From positions 1 to 44,855 of the forward strand of contig DYLS01000033.1 of the NCBI GenBank assembly GCA_020721965.1: DNA of 44,855 nucleotides. The letters are read 5' to 3'. Every line of letters starts with the position of its first letter. Within the stretch, counting starts at the first letter, position 1. The notes beneath the pieces were generated by a model. The model searched no databases, was not told where the DNA came from, and saw only the letters and a program-made list of their open reading frames with translations. Of the stretch, positions 9,822 to 18,498 are shown one piece after another. The DNA comes from Blastopirellula marina (GTDB taxonomy: Bacteria; Planctomycetota; Planctomycetia; Pirellulales; Thermoguttaceae). Both the position numbers and the translations under genes were made by a program.

Positions 9822-9841
9822 CCTCGGGCTGACGCCCGAGG
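9822..9841. repeat. Palindromic element copy 1 (CCTCGGGC-TGAC-GCCCGAGG)
   Basis: A perfect 8-base inverted repeat surrounds the tetraloop TGAC. The same 20 bases recur at 9910 and 9969, each preceded by A or CA. A looser relative, GCCTCCAGCTCGGGCTAAGG, lies just to the left. Confidence 0.85.
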
Positions 9842-9909
9842 ATCGATAACGCCCCGTCTCGCGCGACGAGGAGACCACGAAAACCCCAGCTCGCGCCGAG
9901 GCGTCCCCA

Positions 9910-9929
9910 CCTCGGGCTGACGCCCGAGG
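9910..9929. repeat. Palindromic element copy 2
   Basis: The sequence is identical to the 20-base palindrome at 9822. A truncated relative (CCCCAGCTCGCGCCGAGG) lies about 15 bases upstream. No T-tract follows on either strand, so it does not look like a simple intrinsic terminator. Confidence 0.85.
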
Positions 9930-9968
9930 CTCCGGCTCGCAAAAAATGACGTTTCGGCAATACTGCCA

Positions 9969-9988
9969 CCTCGGGCTGACGCCCGAGG
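9969..9988. repeat. Palindromic element copy 3
   Basis: This is the third identical 20-base palindrome, with spacing of 88 and then 59 bases between copy starts. The arrangement resembles REP-like or miniature mobile palindromes scattered in planctomycete intergenic DNA, but I cannot confirm a genome-wide family from this window. Confidence 0.85.
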
Positions 9989-10035
9989 CTCATGCTGTCG
10001 CGTTAATCACGCGGTAATCAACCCACAGCGCCGAG

Positions 10036-10055
10036 CCACCAGCGTAAGCTGGTGG
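10036..10055. repeat. Hairpin CCACCAGC-GTAA-GCTGGTGG
   Basis: A perfect 8-base inverted repeat with a GTAA loop, different in sequence from the three copies to its left but the same size (8+4+8). It lies about 200 bases upstream of the sigma factor start codon. Confidence 0.8.
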
Positions 10056-10256
10056 TGACCGTGTCTTTTCTTTGTTCTCGATGCCTTTGCTGTCGAGGGC
10101 CGGTTGTGAAATCGGTTCGAGCTGGCTATTGTTTGATTCAGGGCTTGAGTAGGTGAACGGCACGCAAGGCGTGGCGCGGGCAGTCGTCTTTCATGGGGAT
10201 CGTCCGCGGGCGAGCACCATCGCGCATTGCAGTCGCCGACGGCACGGAGGACCCGT

Positions 10257-10901
10257 ATGGCCAGTGACCGCGACATGGATTGGGCTTTGCTTCAAAAGGC
10301 TCGGGCGGGCGATTTCTCCGCCTTCGAGGCCCTCGTCTCGCGGTACGAACGCCGTGTCTTCGGCTTGGCGCATCGCATTGTGGGAAACGGTCACGACGCT
10401 GAAGAGGTGGTCCAGCAGACCTTTCTGACGCTTCTGGAGCACCTCCACGACTTCCGCGGCGATTCCGCCTTTGCCACCTGGTTGTTGCGGATTGCCTCGA
10501 ACCATGCCCTGGGGCTGCTGCGGCGCGAGGCGGTCCGAGCCACGGTGACCTTGGCCGAGGATACCCGCCACGACGGTCAAGACGACCTGCCTTTCCCGTC
10601 TTTTATCGCCGAATGGAGGGAGACGCCGGATCAGATTCTCGGTCGCGCCGAGACCGCTCGAATCTTACAGCAAGCCATGAACGAACTGGACGAGAAATAC
10701 CGTCTCACGTTTCTATTGCGGGACGTGGAGGGGCTATCCACCGCGGAAACAGCCGAGGTCCTGGGAATCACGGAGTCCAACGTCAAGGTCCGGCTTCTCC
10801 GCGCCCGACTGATGCTGCGAGAAAAGCTCACCCGCATCTTCGGCGACGAGACCCGGACAGTCCCTCCGCATCGGCATGACGATCTCGAGAAAGACATTTG
10901 A
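10257..10901 (+). CDS. ECF-like sigma-70 family RNA polymerase sigma factor
   Basis: From the ATG at 10257, with GGAGG at 10246-10250 and six bases of spacing, the product has 214 residues. An ATG 10 codons upstream was rejected because it lacks this site. Region 2 occupies about residues 10-85 (FSAFEALVSRYERRVFGLAH, DAEEVVQQTFL, FATWLLRIASNHAL). Region 4 lies at about 145-200 (LDEKYRLTFLLRDVEGLSTA, SNVKVRLLRARLMLREKL). The domain pair without region 3 is typical of extracytoplasmic-function sigma factors. These usually lie next to an anti-sigma gene, and no zinc-finger or membrane anti-sigma is visible on either side. The stimulus and target promoters are unknown. Confidence 0.93.
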   Translation: MASDRDMDWALLQKARAGDFSAFEALVSRYERRVFGLAHRIVGNGHDAEEVVQQTFLTLLEHLHDFRGDSAFATWLLRIASNHALGLLRREAVRATVTLAEDTRHDGQDDLPFPSFIAEWRETPDQILGRAETARILQQAMNELDEKYRLTFLLRDVEGLSTAETAEVLGITESNVKVRLLRARLMLREKLTRIFGDETRTVPPHRHDDLEKDI

Positions 10902-11229
10902 AGCCCGCCGCCCAGAGGCGACCACCGCCGCCATCTTCGGTTTCCGCTGCCATCTCTCGGCGGGATACGGTCAGCCGCAGCGACGGACCTTCTGAAACGA
11001 GCCGGGTCGCGCGATCACGCCCCCAAAGCACACCGGTCCGACCGCGGAGAGTCCGCCGGATTGCACGATGTGCCCGGCATGTTTTGCGAGGCGATAGGTC
11101 CCATCACCCAGATGTTGAACCAAGCACACCATCCTGCGCCGTAGTAGGAGCCGCGGCGTGGAGCCTCGGCCCTGACGGCACGAAGCGGCGGGACCGAAAC
11201 TCGCGGCGTCCTCGGGCTAGAGGTCGCTG
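10902..11229. other. Convergent spacer between sigma factor and PpiD-like genes
   Basis: I see no gene here. An overlapping ATG frame beginning inside the sigma factor gene (10878) runs about 38 codons and does not resemble an anti-sigma factor. No tandem repeat block or clear terminator hairpin was found. Confidence 0.4.
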
Positions 11230-14040
11230 TCAACGCCGAGCCGCGCGGGCCGGGGCACGATTCCATCGCAGACCCGCCTCCTCCTCCAGATTCCGGCTCC
11301 AGCGGCTATACGCCTCGATACGGTCGTACCACGAAACGGAGATGTACGTCTGCTCGTTTTGCCGCACGAAGGCCTCGTAAAGCTGGGCCGGGGAAGGCTG
11401 CATCTCGATCACCCGCACAAGATAGACCTTCGATTTCGGCTGATTCCAGGCCACACCCACTTGCCCCGGTTGAAGGCGGAACACGGCTTCCATGAAGTCG
11501 TTGCCCGGCTGATCCACCGCATCCTCGTCCGTCACCAGACCGCTGGCCGGATCCTTCCGCTTGACCTTGATGGAGCTGAGGAAGGGCGGTCTCCGCGCCG
11601 CCCACGCCAGGTTCAAATCACCATAGGTCATCCAGGTGAATGGATCTGTATCGGGGACGATGCGGATGCCCGCAAGCTCTTTATTGCCCGCCAAAAAATC
11701 GGCCAACGTCTTACCCGACTTTTCCGCCGCGGAAGCCAGACGGCTGCATTCGGTCTCAGCCAGCTTGCGGCCCTCCATCAACCGCCACGCGCGAAGCACT
11801 TCGTCCTTGACGCCCGGATCGGTAAACTCGGGAACGTGCTCTTCCTCCCGTTCGGTGGGCCAGGCCAGATACTGATTTTGATTCAGATCGAAGGTGCGAA
11901 CCGTCATAAACTCTCTCAAGTCATAAACGATCTGCGCGAACGGAGTCCCTTGCGCGTCCGCAGATTGGCCGATTTCCAGCTCGGCCATCTCCCAGCGCGG
12001 CAAGAGATCGGTGCGACCGTATTGGAAACCTTCGCGTCGGGCTAGTTCCTCCAAGTTCGGCCGTTGCGGCGGTTCCGGTGGAACGGCCTTTGACTCCTTC
12101 GCCGACTCCACGGCAGACAGGTAATTGCCCCAGGCCATCTGGTAGCGGCGCATTCCTTCCTCGATCTTGTCCAGCACCGTCCGCATCTGCTCGCCCGCGA
12201 TGAGCCGCCGCACCTCTTCGCGGACCTCGTCAAACGGACGATATTTCGATTTTTCGGGCGGGTTTTGCGATGCCGGACCGGCCTCCGTCGGCGGCTGGGG
12301 CTGCGTGGCCGAACCTGCCGAACCCGCCGGGACAGGATCGCTTTCCCCGGCCCCCGGGGCCTGTGACTGTGACTGCTGTTCCCCAGATGGCTGCGATTCC
12401 GGTGGCGAGCGCATTTCCCCAGATGGCTGCGATTCCGGCGACGAGGGCGTCTCCGGTTGCGGTTGAGAGGCGGATTCGGTGGCTGGCGCGCCGTCGGAAT
12501 TACCCGCCTGGGGCGATGATGCCTCGGGAGCCGTGGACGTCCCCCCCTGCGGCGATCCGGCGGACTCTTCTACCAAGCTCACCCAGCGGACCACACCCCG
12601 CCATCTCGCCCGCGACTGATCCGCAGCCGGTACCGGGGTTTGGCCTTCCGCGGGCTGTTGCGGCGTCGATCCCCCCTCGCCCCCTTGCCCAACCGGTTCA
12701 TCCTGAGTCGCTTTTTGCTCCGACGGCTGCCCCCCCTTCTCGTCCTTTCCTGCCTTTTCTTCTTGTACGCCCTTTTCTTTTTCTCGCTTTTCTTGTTCGG
12801 CAGCCTCTTGTTCGGGAGCCTCTTGTTGGGCGGCCGATTCGCCGCTCATCGCTGGTCCCTCGCTGGCGGCGGGAGCGGGGCCTTCACCGCCACCGCCACC
12901 CTCGGGAACCGGCATCTCCTGCGCGGGCGACGCACCCTGTTGAGACGGCGGCGTCCCCCCCGGAACAGGCACGCCCTGCTGAGACTGTGGCGAACTCCCT
13001 GGAACAGGCGCACCCTCCGAAACCGGTGAAACCCCTTCAGGCGGCAGACCGGTGCCTGCCGGCGGCGTCGGTGTCGTTTCCGGCGGTTCCGTCGAGGGCA
13101 GACCGGGACCGGTCGCGATCGGTAACGCGGCCGAGGTCTGAGGCGTCAGAAACAGCTCATCTTTCCGTTCCTCGTAAACTCGCCGCAATTCCTCCTCTGG
13201 AATAGAGTGCCCCTCCAGCCAAACCGTCACGTCCCCTTTCAGATACTCGACACGGACCTTTTCCGGGACCTTGAAACCCGGTTCGGGACTATTGGGCTGC
13301 GGTAGGTGCGTCTTCCGCTTTTCAAATAGCTCTCGCAATTGCGCGTCCGTCGGAGGCGTGACCTTGGCGGCGAATGTCTCGACGGGAACTTCGGCCAACT
13401 CCACCGAGGCCAACCGGTGAAGGCGGAGGAAATAGTCCCAACGCTGCCCCGGCGTCTCGCCTGCATAGCCGGGCAAAAACCGCCACGGATCCACTCCACT
13501 TAGCTCCGCATAACGCATGGCCAGCAAGGCGAGGCTCATCCCCGAAAAGAACGCATCTTCACTGATCCGCTGTTGTTGTATCAGACCCTGAACGTCTTGT
13601 TCGGAAATCGCGATCCCCGTGGAGCTGACCAGGTCTTGCACATAGCGGTTCACGACCGGATCGGAAACCACCATGCCCGCCGCCTCCGCGTAGCGTGCCA
13701 ACAACCACAAACGCACGACCTGCTCTTCCGAAAGCTCACCCAAGGTCTGCCGGAGCAACTGGATTTGCAGGGTATTCCCTTGTCGCCGCAGCGCGAAGTC
13801 TTGCAAGGCCTCCAAAAACCGCTGCACAGCCGCCTGGCCGGTCCACAGGTTGGCCAACTGCTGTTCCGAGAGGCTGCCGAATCGCTTGGTGACCACAACG
13901 GGCGGGATATTGGAGCCGCGCGTTGCACCAAGGTACTCCAGCAAGGCCGGAATGATCACAAAGCTGATCATCGAAATCAGGAACAGGCCGACCAACAATA
14001 CCTTGGCATTCTTGCGGAAAATCTTGAAAGGACTGGCCAT
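11230..14040 (-). CDS. SurA/PpiD-like membrane-anchored periplasmic chaperone with low-complexity insert
   Basis: The product has 936 residues. A short basic N-terminus and one membrane span (residues about 13-34, VLLVGLFLISMISFVIIPAL) anchor it with the bulk in the periplasm, as in PpiD. A SurA-N-like helical region follows (about 60-300), including LSEEQVVRLWLLARYAEAAG and the PEEELRRVYEERKDELFL helix that normally precedes the peptidyl-prolyl isomerase domain. At that point about 295 residues of Pro/Glu/Gln/Ser/Gly-rich sequence intervene (about 301-597). The downstream helix (YRPFDEVREEVRRLIAGEQM) is again PpiD-like. I see no intact parvulin domain, so a chaperone role without isomerase activity is likely. 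The C-terminal 300 residues include a second helical and beta region. Confidence 0.75.
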   Translation of the reverse strand: MASPFKIFRKNAKVLLVGLFLISMISFVIIPALLEYLGATRGSNIPPVVVTKRFGSLSEQQLANLWTGQAAVQRFLEALQDFALRRQGNTLQIQLLRQTLGELSEEQVVRLWLLARYAEAAGMVVSDPVVNRYVQDLVSSTGIAISEQDVQGLIQQQRISEDAFFSGMSLALLAMRYAELSGVDPWRFLPGYAGETPGQRWDYFLRLHRLASVELAEVPVETFAAKVTPPTDAQLRELFEKRKTHLPQPNSPEPGFKVPEKVRVEYLKGDVTVWLEGHSIPEEELRRVYEERKDELFLTPQTSAALPIATGPGLPSTEPPETTPTPPAGTGLPPEGVSPVSEGAPVPGSSPQSQQGVPVPGGTPPSQQGASPAQEMPVPEGGGGGEGPAPAASEGPAMSGESAAQQEAPEQEAAEQEKREKEKGVQEEKAGKDEKGGQPSEQKATQDEPVGQGGEGGSTPQQPAEGQTPVPAADQSRARWRGVVRWVSLVEESAGSPQGGTSTAPEASSPQAGNSDGAPATESASQPQPETPSSPESQPSGEMRSPPESQPSGEQQSQSQAPGAGESDPVPAGSAGSATQPQPPTEAGPASQNPPEKSKYRPFDEVREEVRRLIAGEQMRTVLDKIEEGMRRYQMAWGNYLSAVESAKESKAVPPEPPQRPNLEELARREGFQYGRTDLLPRWEMAELEIGQSADAQGTPFAQIVYDLREFMTVRTFDLNQNQYLAWPTEREEEHVPEFTDPGVKDEVLRAWRLMEGRKLAETECSRLASAAEKSGKTLADFLAGNKELAGIRIVPDTDPFTWMTYGDLNLAWAARRPPFLSSIKVKRKDPASGLVTDEDAVDQPGNDFMEAVFRLQPGQVGVAWNQPKSKVYLVRVIEMQPSPAQLYEAFVRQNEQTYISVSWYDRIEAYSRWSRNLEEEAGLRWNRAPARAARR
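12250..13140 (-). other. Low-complexity insert in the PpiD-like protein
   Basis: This segment encodes about 297 residues rich in Pro, Gln, Glu, Ser, Gly and Ala. There is a highly charged sub-segment (EKREKEKGVQEEKAGKDEK) and local duplications (SQPSGE twice; at DNA level a 20-base unit containing CAGATGGCTGCGATTCCGG occurs twice near 12385 and 12420). It occupies the position where a parvulin domain would be expected. Confidence 0.75.
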
Positions 14041-14826
14041 GGCGGGTTTGTTGCGCTCCTCGTAGCGACTCGGCTTTTTTGCGGGCGACTCAAAAGCACC
14101 CCGCGGACGTCCCCCACCGATTGTGGGAGAGCCTTCCGACTTGACACTTCATCCGAAAACCGCAATTGTAACGATTGGGCGGTCCGTAACGAACCAGCCC
14201 TGATTTCCCAAACCACTTGAAACGGTCATTCTAAATTGCTTTGGAGCAATTGAAAATGGCAACGCCCTGAAGGTCCAAAACCGGACGGGCAAGCATGACG
14301 CATCTTTTGGGTCGGTCCCAGGATTTCGGCACGGAACAGCCTCCGGCAATGCGGCGGGGAGCTGCGTTCCGGAAGGCGGCGCAAAACCGCCTCTCCGTCC
14401 GCGGCCCGGCGAGCAACGCCCAATGGCGGACGTTCGGCGTCGCGTTGCCCATCCTGATCGAAACAGGGGATCGAAACAGCGGATCAAAAAGGGGATCAAA
14501 ACACGAAGGCACGGAATCCGAACGCGAAATCGTAACCTAGAACCAAAGCATGGGGTCGAAGCAGGGAGCTGAAACCCCGAATCGGAGCATGGAATTGAAG
14601 CACGGAGCGTTGCAAAGGGGATCACGATCCAATCGAAAAATCACCGCTGGGAGGTGCTGGGGACTCGCGGCCCCTTCGTGCAGGAACAAGAATTTGACGC
14701 TCCCCGACGGCGCATCCCGCTAGCATGGGATACCGTGAAAAGATGAATCCTCGGAAAAGTTGGATCACCCATTGACCGTGTAACGGCGCCGCGAGGAGCG
14801 ACGAGAATCGAAACTTTGGAGAGATA
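14041..14826. other. Divergent intergenic region between PpiD-like gene and topA
   Basis: It holds the tandem repeat block at 14452-14630. Outside the block, I see no convincing gene, and short frames on the minus strand across the block merely translate repeats. The topA start has its own ribosome-binding site. No promoter is confidently assigned. Confidence 0.45.
14452..14630. repeat. Degenerate tandem repeat block, unit 13-14 bases (5' of topA)
   Basis: About thirteen imperfect copies share the consensus GGATCGAAACAGGG. Variants include GATCAAAAAGGGG, AACCAAAGCATGGG, GTCGAAGCAGGG, AATCGGAGCATGG and AATTGAAGCACGG. The block ends about 200 bases upstream of the topA start codon. The left half is closer to consensus than the right. 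Confidence 0.8.
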
Positions 14827-17556
14827 ATGGCAAAGAAGCAATTGGGTACGCCAAGTCGGCTCGTCATCGTGGAATCGCCAGCCAAGGCCCGGACGATCAG
14901 CCGGTTCCTCGGCCCGGAGTACCGCATCGAAGCCAGCATCGGCCACATTCGCGATCTGCCCGAGGGGGCCAAGGAGTGTCCGGAGGAATATCGGAGGGAG
15001 CAGTGGGCCTACCTCGGGGTCAACACCGATAACGATTTCGAGCCGATCTACATCGTCCCCAAGGACAAGAAGAAGCAGGTCAGCAAACTCAAGGAGGCCG
15101 TCAAAAACGCGACCGAATTGCTGCTCGCCACCGACGAAGACCGGGAAGGCGAGGCCATCAGTTGGCACTTGTGCCAGGTTTTGCAGCCGCGCATCCCCGT
15201 GCGGCGACTGGTTTTCCACGAGATTACGCGACGCGCCATTTTGCAGGCTTTAGACTCGCCGCGCCAGATCGACGAGAACCTGGTTCGCGCGCAGGAGGCG
15301 CGCCGGATATTGGACCGCCTGTTCGGTTACGAGGTCTCTCCGCTATTGTGGCGAAAAGTGCGCCGGGGGCTCTCCGCCGGCCGCGTGCAGAGCGTGGCCG
15401 TCCGCTTGATTGTGGAGCGCGAGCGCCGCCGCATGAGTTTCGTCCGCGCCTCGTATTGGGACATAACGGCGATTCTGGCGAGCGGCTCCGGCGAATCTTT
15501 TCCCGCCTTGTCCATCTCCGTCGACGGAAGGCGTGTCGCCTCGGGCCGCGACTTCGACCCCAACACCGGCCAGCTCAAGACTGCCGAGGGGGCCGCGGCC
15601 GCCGACCTGATCCTGTTGGACGAAGCCGCCGCCAAGGCCGCGGTGGAGCGGGTGCGCCGCGCCGCATGGCGGGTCCTGGGGGTCGAGGAAAAGCCCTACA
15701 CCACCCGGCCCTATCCGCCATTCACCACCAGCACCCTCCAGCAAGAGGCCAATCGCAAGCTAGGGTACACCGCGCGGGCCACCATGCAAATTGCCCAGCG
15801 GCTGTACGAGAACGGCTACATCACGTACATGCGAACGGACTCCACCAACCTCTCCGAAGAGGCCATTTCCGCGGCGCGGCAGACGATTCGAAACCTGTAC
15901 GGAAAAGAGTACCTTTCGCCCTCCCCCCGGGTGTACGCAACCAAGGTCAAGAACGCGCAGGAGGCCCACGAGGCCATTCGCCCGGCAGGCACGGACTTTC
16001 GTACGCCGGAATCCTTGCGGGGAGAGTTGTCGCCGGACGAACTGCGAATCTACGAATTGATCTGGAAACGGACTGTCGCCTGCCAGATGGCGGATGCCCG
16101 CGGCCGACGCCTCCTGGCTCAAATCGATGCCGACGGCGTGGTGTTTCAGGCCTCGGGCAAAACGATCGAGTTTCCCGGCTACTTGCGAGTGTACGTGGAG
16201 GGAGCGGACGACCCCGAAGCGGAACTGGCCGATCGCGAGACCGTATTGCCGCCCTTGCGGGAGGGCCAAGCGCTGACGCCGCTGGAGATCACGCCCAACG
16301 GCCACGTCACGCAACCGCCGCCACGGTACACGGAAGCGGCCCTGACCCGGGCTTTGGAGGAAATGGGCATCGGCCGGCCCAGCACCTACGCCTCCATCAT
16401 CGACACCATCCTAGAGCGAAAATACGTCTTCAAGCGGGCCAACGCCCTTGTTCCCACCTGGACCGCGGTGACGGTCGTTCAGCTTTTGGAGCAGCACCTG
16501 CCGTCCCTGATCGACTATTTGTTCACGGCCGAAATGGAGGATGCCTTGGACGCCATCAGCCGCGGCGAGCTGCGCTGGGTGGACTATCTGCGGCGATTCT
16601 ACTACGGAAACGAGCAACCGGGACTGAAATCGCTCCTGGCCAGCAAGGCCGCGGAGATCGACGCCCGAGAGGCATCCCGCGTGTTCATCGGCCGACCGCC
16701 GGGGGCGAGCGACGACGATCCAGGTATCTGGGTCCGTGTCGGGAAATATGGCCCATTTCTGGAGTACGGCGAGCGCCGCGGCAGCATCCCCGATGATCTA
16801 CCGCCCGACGAACTGACACCGCAAAAGGCCCTGGAATTGTTGAACCGTGCCGAGATGGCAGAGTCCCCCCTGTGCTACTGCCCGACGACCGGCAAGCCCA
16901 TCTATGTCAAAACCGGCCGGTACGGTCCCTACGTCCAGCGGGGATCGGGCGGCGGCGACACCAAGCCCGAATACGTCTCCCTCCCCAAGGGTATGCGGCC
17001 CGAGGACGTCCGCCCCGATATCGCCCTGAAGCTCCTCTCTTTGCCGCGAACGCTGGGGGCGCATCCCCAAACCGGCGAACCGGTCGTGGCCCAACTGGGA
17101 CGATTCGGGCCGTACCTTCAGTGCGGGAGCGAAACGCGGTCCATTCCCGACGACATCTCGATACTCGACATCACGTTGCAGCAGGCCCTGGACCTGTTAT
17201 CACAACCCAAGGGAACGCGACGCCGCCGGATCGAGGCCCTCCGCGAGCTTGGGACGTCGCCCGCAACGGGCCAACCGGTCAAGCTGATGTCTGGTCGATA
17301 TGGGCCGTACGTGACCGACGGGATAACCAACTGCTCTCTGCCCAAGGGTTTCCAGCCCGAGGCGGTCACGCTGGAGGCAGCCTTGTCCTGGCTGGCGGAG
17401 AAGGCGGCTACCGGCGGCCCCAGCAGCCGGAAAAGGGCCGCACGAAAGGCCGCGCGGGGAACCTCCGCTGCCGCAGGAGCCGTGAAAAGAGCCACCGCCA
17501 AAAAGGCCGCCAAAAAAAGCACTGCGAAAAAGGCGGCCCCCAAGCGGGCTGGCTAG
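14827..17556 (+). CDS. topA: DNA topoisomerase I (type IA)
   Basis: This 909-residue enzyme relaxes negative supercoils by single-strand passage. The TOPRIM domain has Glu16 (VIVESPAKA) and the acidic cluster ATDEDREGE (Asp103, Asp105). The catalytic Tyr is Tyr334 in GYITYMRTDST. The active-site core continues through KPYTTRPYPPFTTSTLQQEA and GIGRPSTYASI. After about residue 610 come four C-terminal repeats built on a GRYGPYV or GKYGPFLEYG core. They lack the four-cysteine zinc modules of the E. coli enzyme. The protein ends in a Lys/Ala-rich tail (KKAAKKSTAKKAAPKRAG), as seen in other high-GC bacteria. The ATG is preceded by GGAGAG at good spacing. Confidence 0.97.
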   Translation: MAKKQLGTPSRLVIVESPAKARTISRFLGPEYRIEASIGHIRDLPEGAKECPEEYRREQWAYLGVNTDNDFEPIYIVPKDKKKQVSKLKEAVKNATELLLATDEDREGEAISWHLCQVLQPRIPVRRLVFHEITRRAILQALDSPRQIDENLVRAQEARRILDRLFGYEVSPLLWRKVRRGLSAGRVQSVAVRLIVERERRRMSFVRASYWDITAILASGSGESFPALSISVDGRRVASGRDFDPNTGQLKTAEGAAAADLILLDEAAAKAAVERVRRAAWRVLGVEEKPYTTRPYPPFTTSTLQQEANRKLGYTARATMQIAQRLYENGYITYMRTDSTNLSEEAISAARQTIRNLYGKEYLSPSPRVYATKVKNAQEAHEAIRPAGTDFRTPESLRGELSPDELRIYELIWKRTVACQMADARGRRLLAQIDADGVVFQASGKTIEFPGYLRVYVEGADDPEAELADRETVLPPLREGQALTPLEITPNGHVTQPPPRYTEAALTRALEEMGIGRPSTYASIIDTILERKYVFKRANALVPTWTAVTVVQLLEQHLPSLIDYLFTAEMEDALDAISRGELRWVDYLRRFYYGNEQPGLKSLLASKAAEIDAREASRVFIGRPPGASDDDPGIWVRVGKYGPFLEYGERRGSIPDDLPPDELTPQKALELLNRAEMAESPLCYCPTTGKPIYVKTGRYGPYVQRGSGGGDTKPEYVSLPKGMRPEDVRPDIALKLLSLPRTLGAHPQTGEPVVAQLGRFGPYLQCGSETRSIPDDISILDITLQQALDLLSQPKGTRRRRIEALRELGTSPATGQPVKLMSGRYGPYVTDGITNCSLPKGFQPEAVTLEAALSWLAEKAATGGPSSRKRAARKAARGTSAAAGAVKRATAKKAAKKSTAKKAAPKRAG

Positions 17557-17925
17557 TCCTACAGCGCAAGGTCCGTGTGCCTGCATGATGCGCCCACCAT
17601 ACGTTGCAATGCGTTGTTTCTCATCCCTACAAGATTGAGAACGACCCAGCGCTGGAGCACTCGCACCACGGCGCAACGTTCTTTGCTTGGCGCGACATCG
17701 TGTGGCGTCGCGACATGACGCCTCGCGATCCATACTACGCACAGCGTGCAATCCGACGGACTTCGCGCTGAAGTGCTAGCTCGCGGAGACGCTTACCGGC
17801 TCCGGTCCCAAAACAAAAACCCGCGGCGGAAAGCCGCGGGACACTCGTTATCCGTCGCGAGGGTCTTGCCGCGACGGTTTGTCGGGAATCGGCGAGTCAT
17901 CGACCGCCTTGCAGGGCGGACGCCA
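17557..17925. other. Convergent spacer downstream of topA
   Basis: I see no gene here. The right part holds the terminator of the HTH/receiver gene. There is no tandem repeat block in this spacer. Confidence 0.45.
17811..17843 (-). terminator. Intrinsic terminator for the HTH/receiver gene
   Basis: Read on the minus strand, a perfect GC-rich stem (CCCGCGGC, loop TTTCC, GCCGCGGG) is followed by TTTTTGTTTTG. It lies about 85 bases beyond the stop codon of the gene at 17926. This is the clearest intrinsic terminator in the window. Confidence 0.85.
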
Positions 17926-18498
17926 TCAGACCAACTCTTTCCTAGCACCGACCAGGCTGCGAATCCGTTCGGCCAACAGGCTGGCGTCGAAGGGCTTTTT
18001 GAACGTCTCGTTGATCGCCGAGCGATCGAAGCTCATGGAGCTTCCATCGTCCGGCAGGAGGGCGATCAGCACCACCTCGTTGAACTCACCATTGCGGCGG
18101 ACGTGCTGGCAAATCTGCAAGCCCTCCGTCTTGCCGATCGAGAAATCGACCACGATGCAATCCGGGCGAAAGCTCTCGGCCTGGATGCCAGCGTCGAAAC
18201 CGCTGGAGGCAATCGCCACCTTGAACGCACGTTCCGGCGGCAGCTCCCGCTTCAGGTTCTCGATCAGCACCTGATCCTGCGCAACGATCAAGACCTTCGC
18301 GGTGGTTTCATCCTCCAATTCGCCGAGCGGCATCCCGTGTTCCCGAAGGAACTTGATCAGGTACTCGCGCGGGATGCGGCGGTCCTGAGAACCCGGGATA
18401 CGATAACCCTTCAGGCGACCCGAGTCGAACCATTTGCTGACGGTGCGCGGGGCAACTTTACAGATCTTGGCAACCTGACCTGTAGTGAAGACCTTCAT
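17926..18498 (-). CDS. Regulator with N-terminal HTH and degenerate response-receiver domain
   Basis: The product has 190 residues. Residues 1-55 form an excisionase/MerR-type helix-turn-helix (FTTGQVAKICKVAPRTVSKW, then GRLKGYRIPGSQDRRIPREYL). Residues about 67-185 look like a CheY-type receiver. Asp118 (DCIVVDF) matches the phosphoacceptor and Lys168-Pro169 the conserved lysine. The usual acidic pair after the first strand is replaced by Ala-Gln (VLIVAQDQ), and the conserved Thr/Ser position is Leu. Phosphorylation may therefore be weak or absent. HTH first and receiver second is the reverse of most response regulators. No histidine kinase is adjacent. A terminator hairpin follows the gene. 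Confidence 0.8.
   Translation of the reverse strand: MKVFTTGQVAKICKVAPRTVSKWFDSGRLKGYRIPGSQDRRIPREYLIKFLREHGMPLGELEDETTAKVLIVAQDQVLIENLKRELPPERAFKVAIASSGFDAGIQAESFRPDCIVVDFSIGKTEGLQICQHVRRNGEFNEVVLIALLPDDGSSMSFDRSAINETFKKPFDASLLAERIRSLVGARKELV

Larger units (their letters stand above)
9327..10256. other. Divergent intergenic region with AT-rich segment and palindromes
   Basis: These 930 bases separate the synthetase/GNAT gene from the sigma factor gene. The left half is AT-rich and holds the candidate promoter. The right half carries three perfect copies of a 20-base palindromic element and a separate hairpin, annotated individually. No protein gene is convincing here. Confidence 0.5.

Noticed and set aside
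10878-10994. Overlapping ATG frame after the sigma factor as an anti-sigma gene
   Set aside because: It is only about 38 codons, with no zinc-finger motif or membrane span.
14149-14625. Minus-strand frame with repeated Phe/Arg/Pro pattern
   Set aside because: It translates the 13-14 base repeat block upstream of topA. The pattern follows from the DNA repeat and not from a protein.
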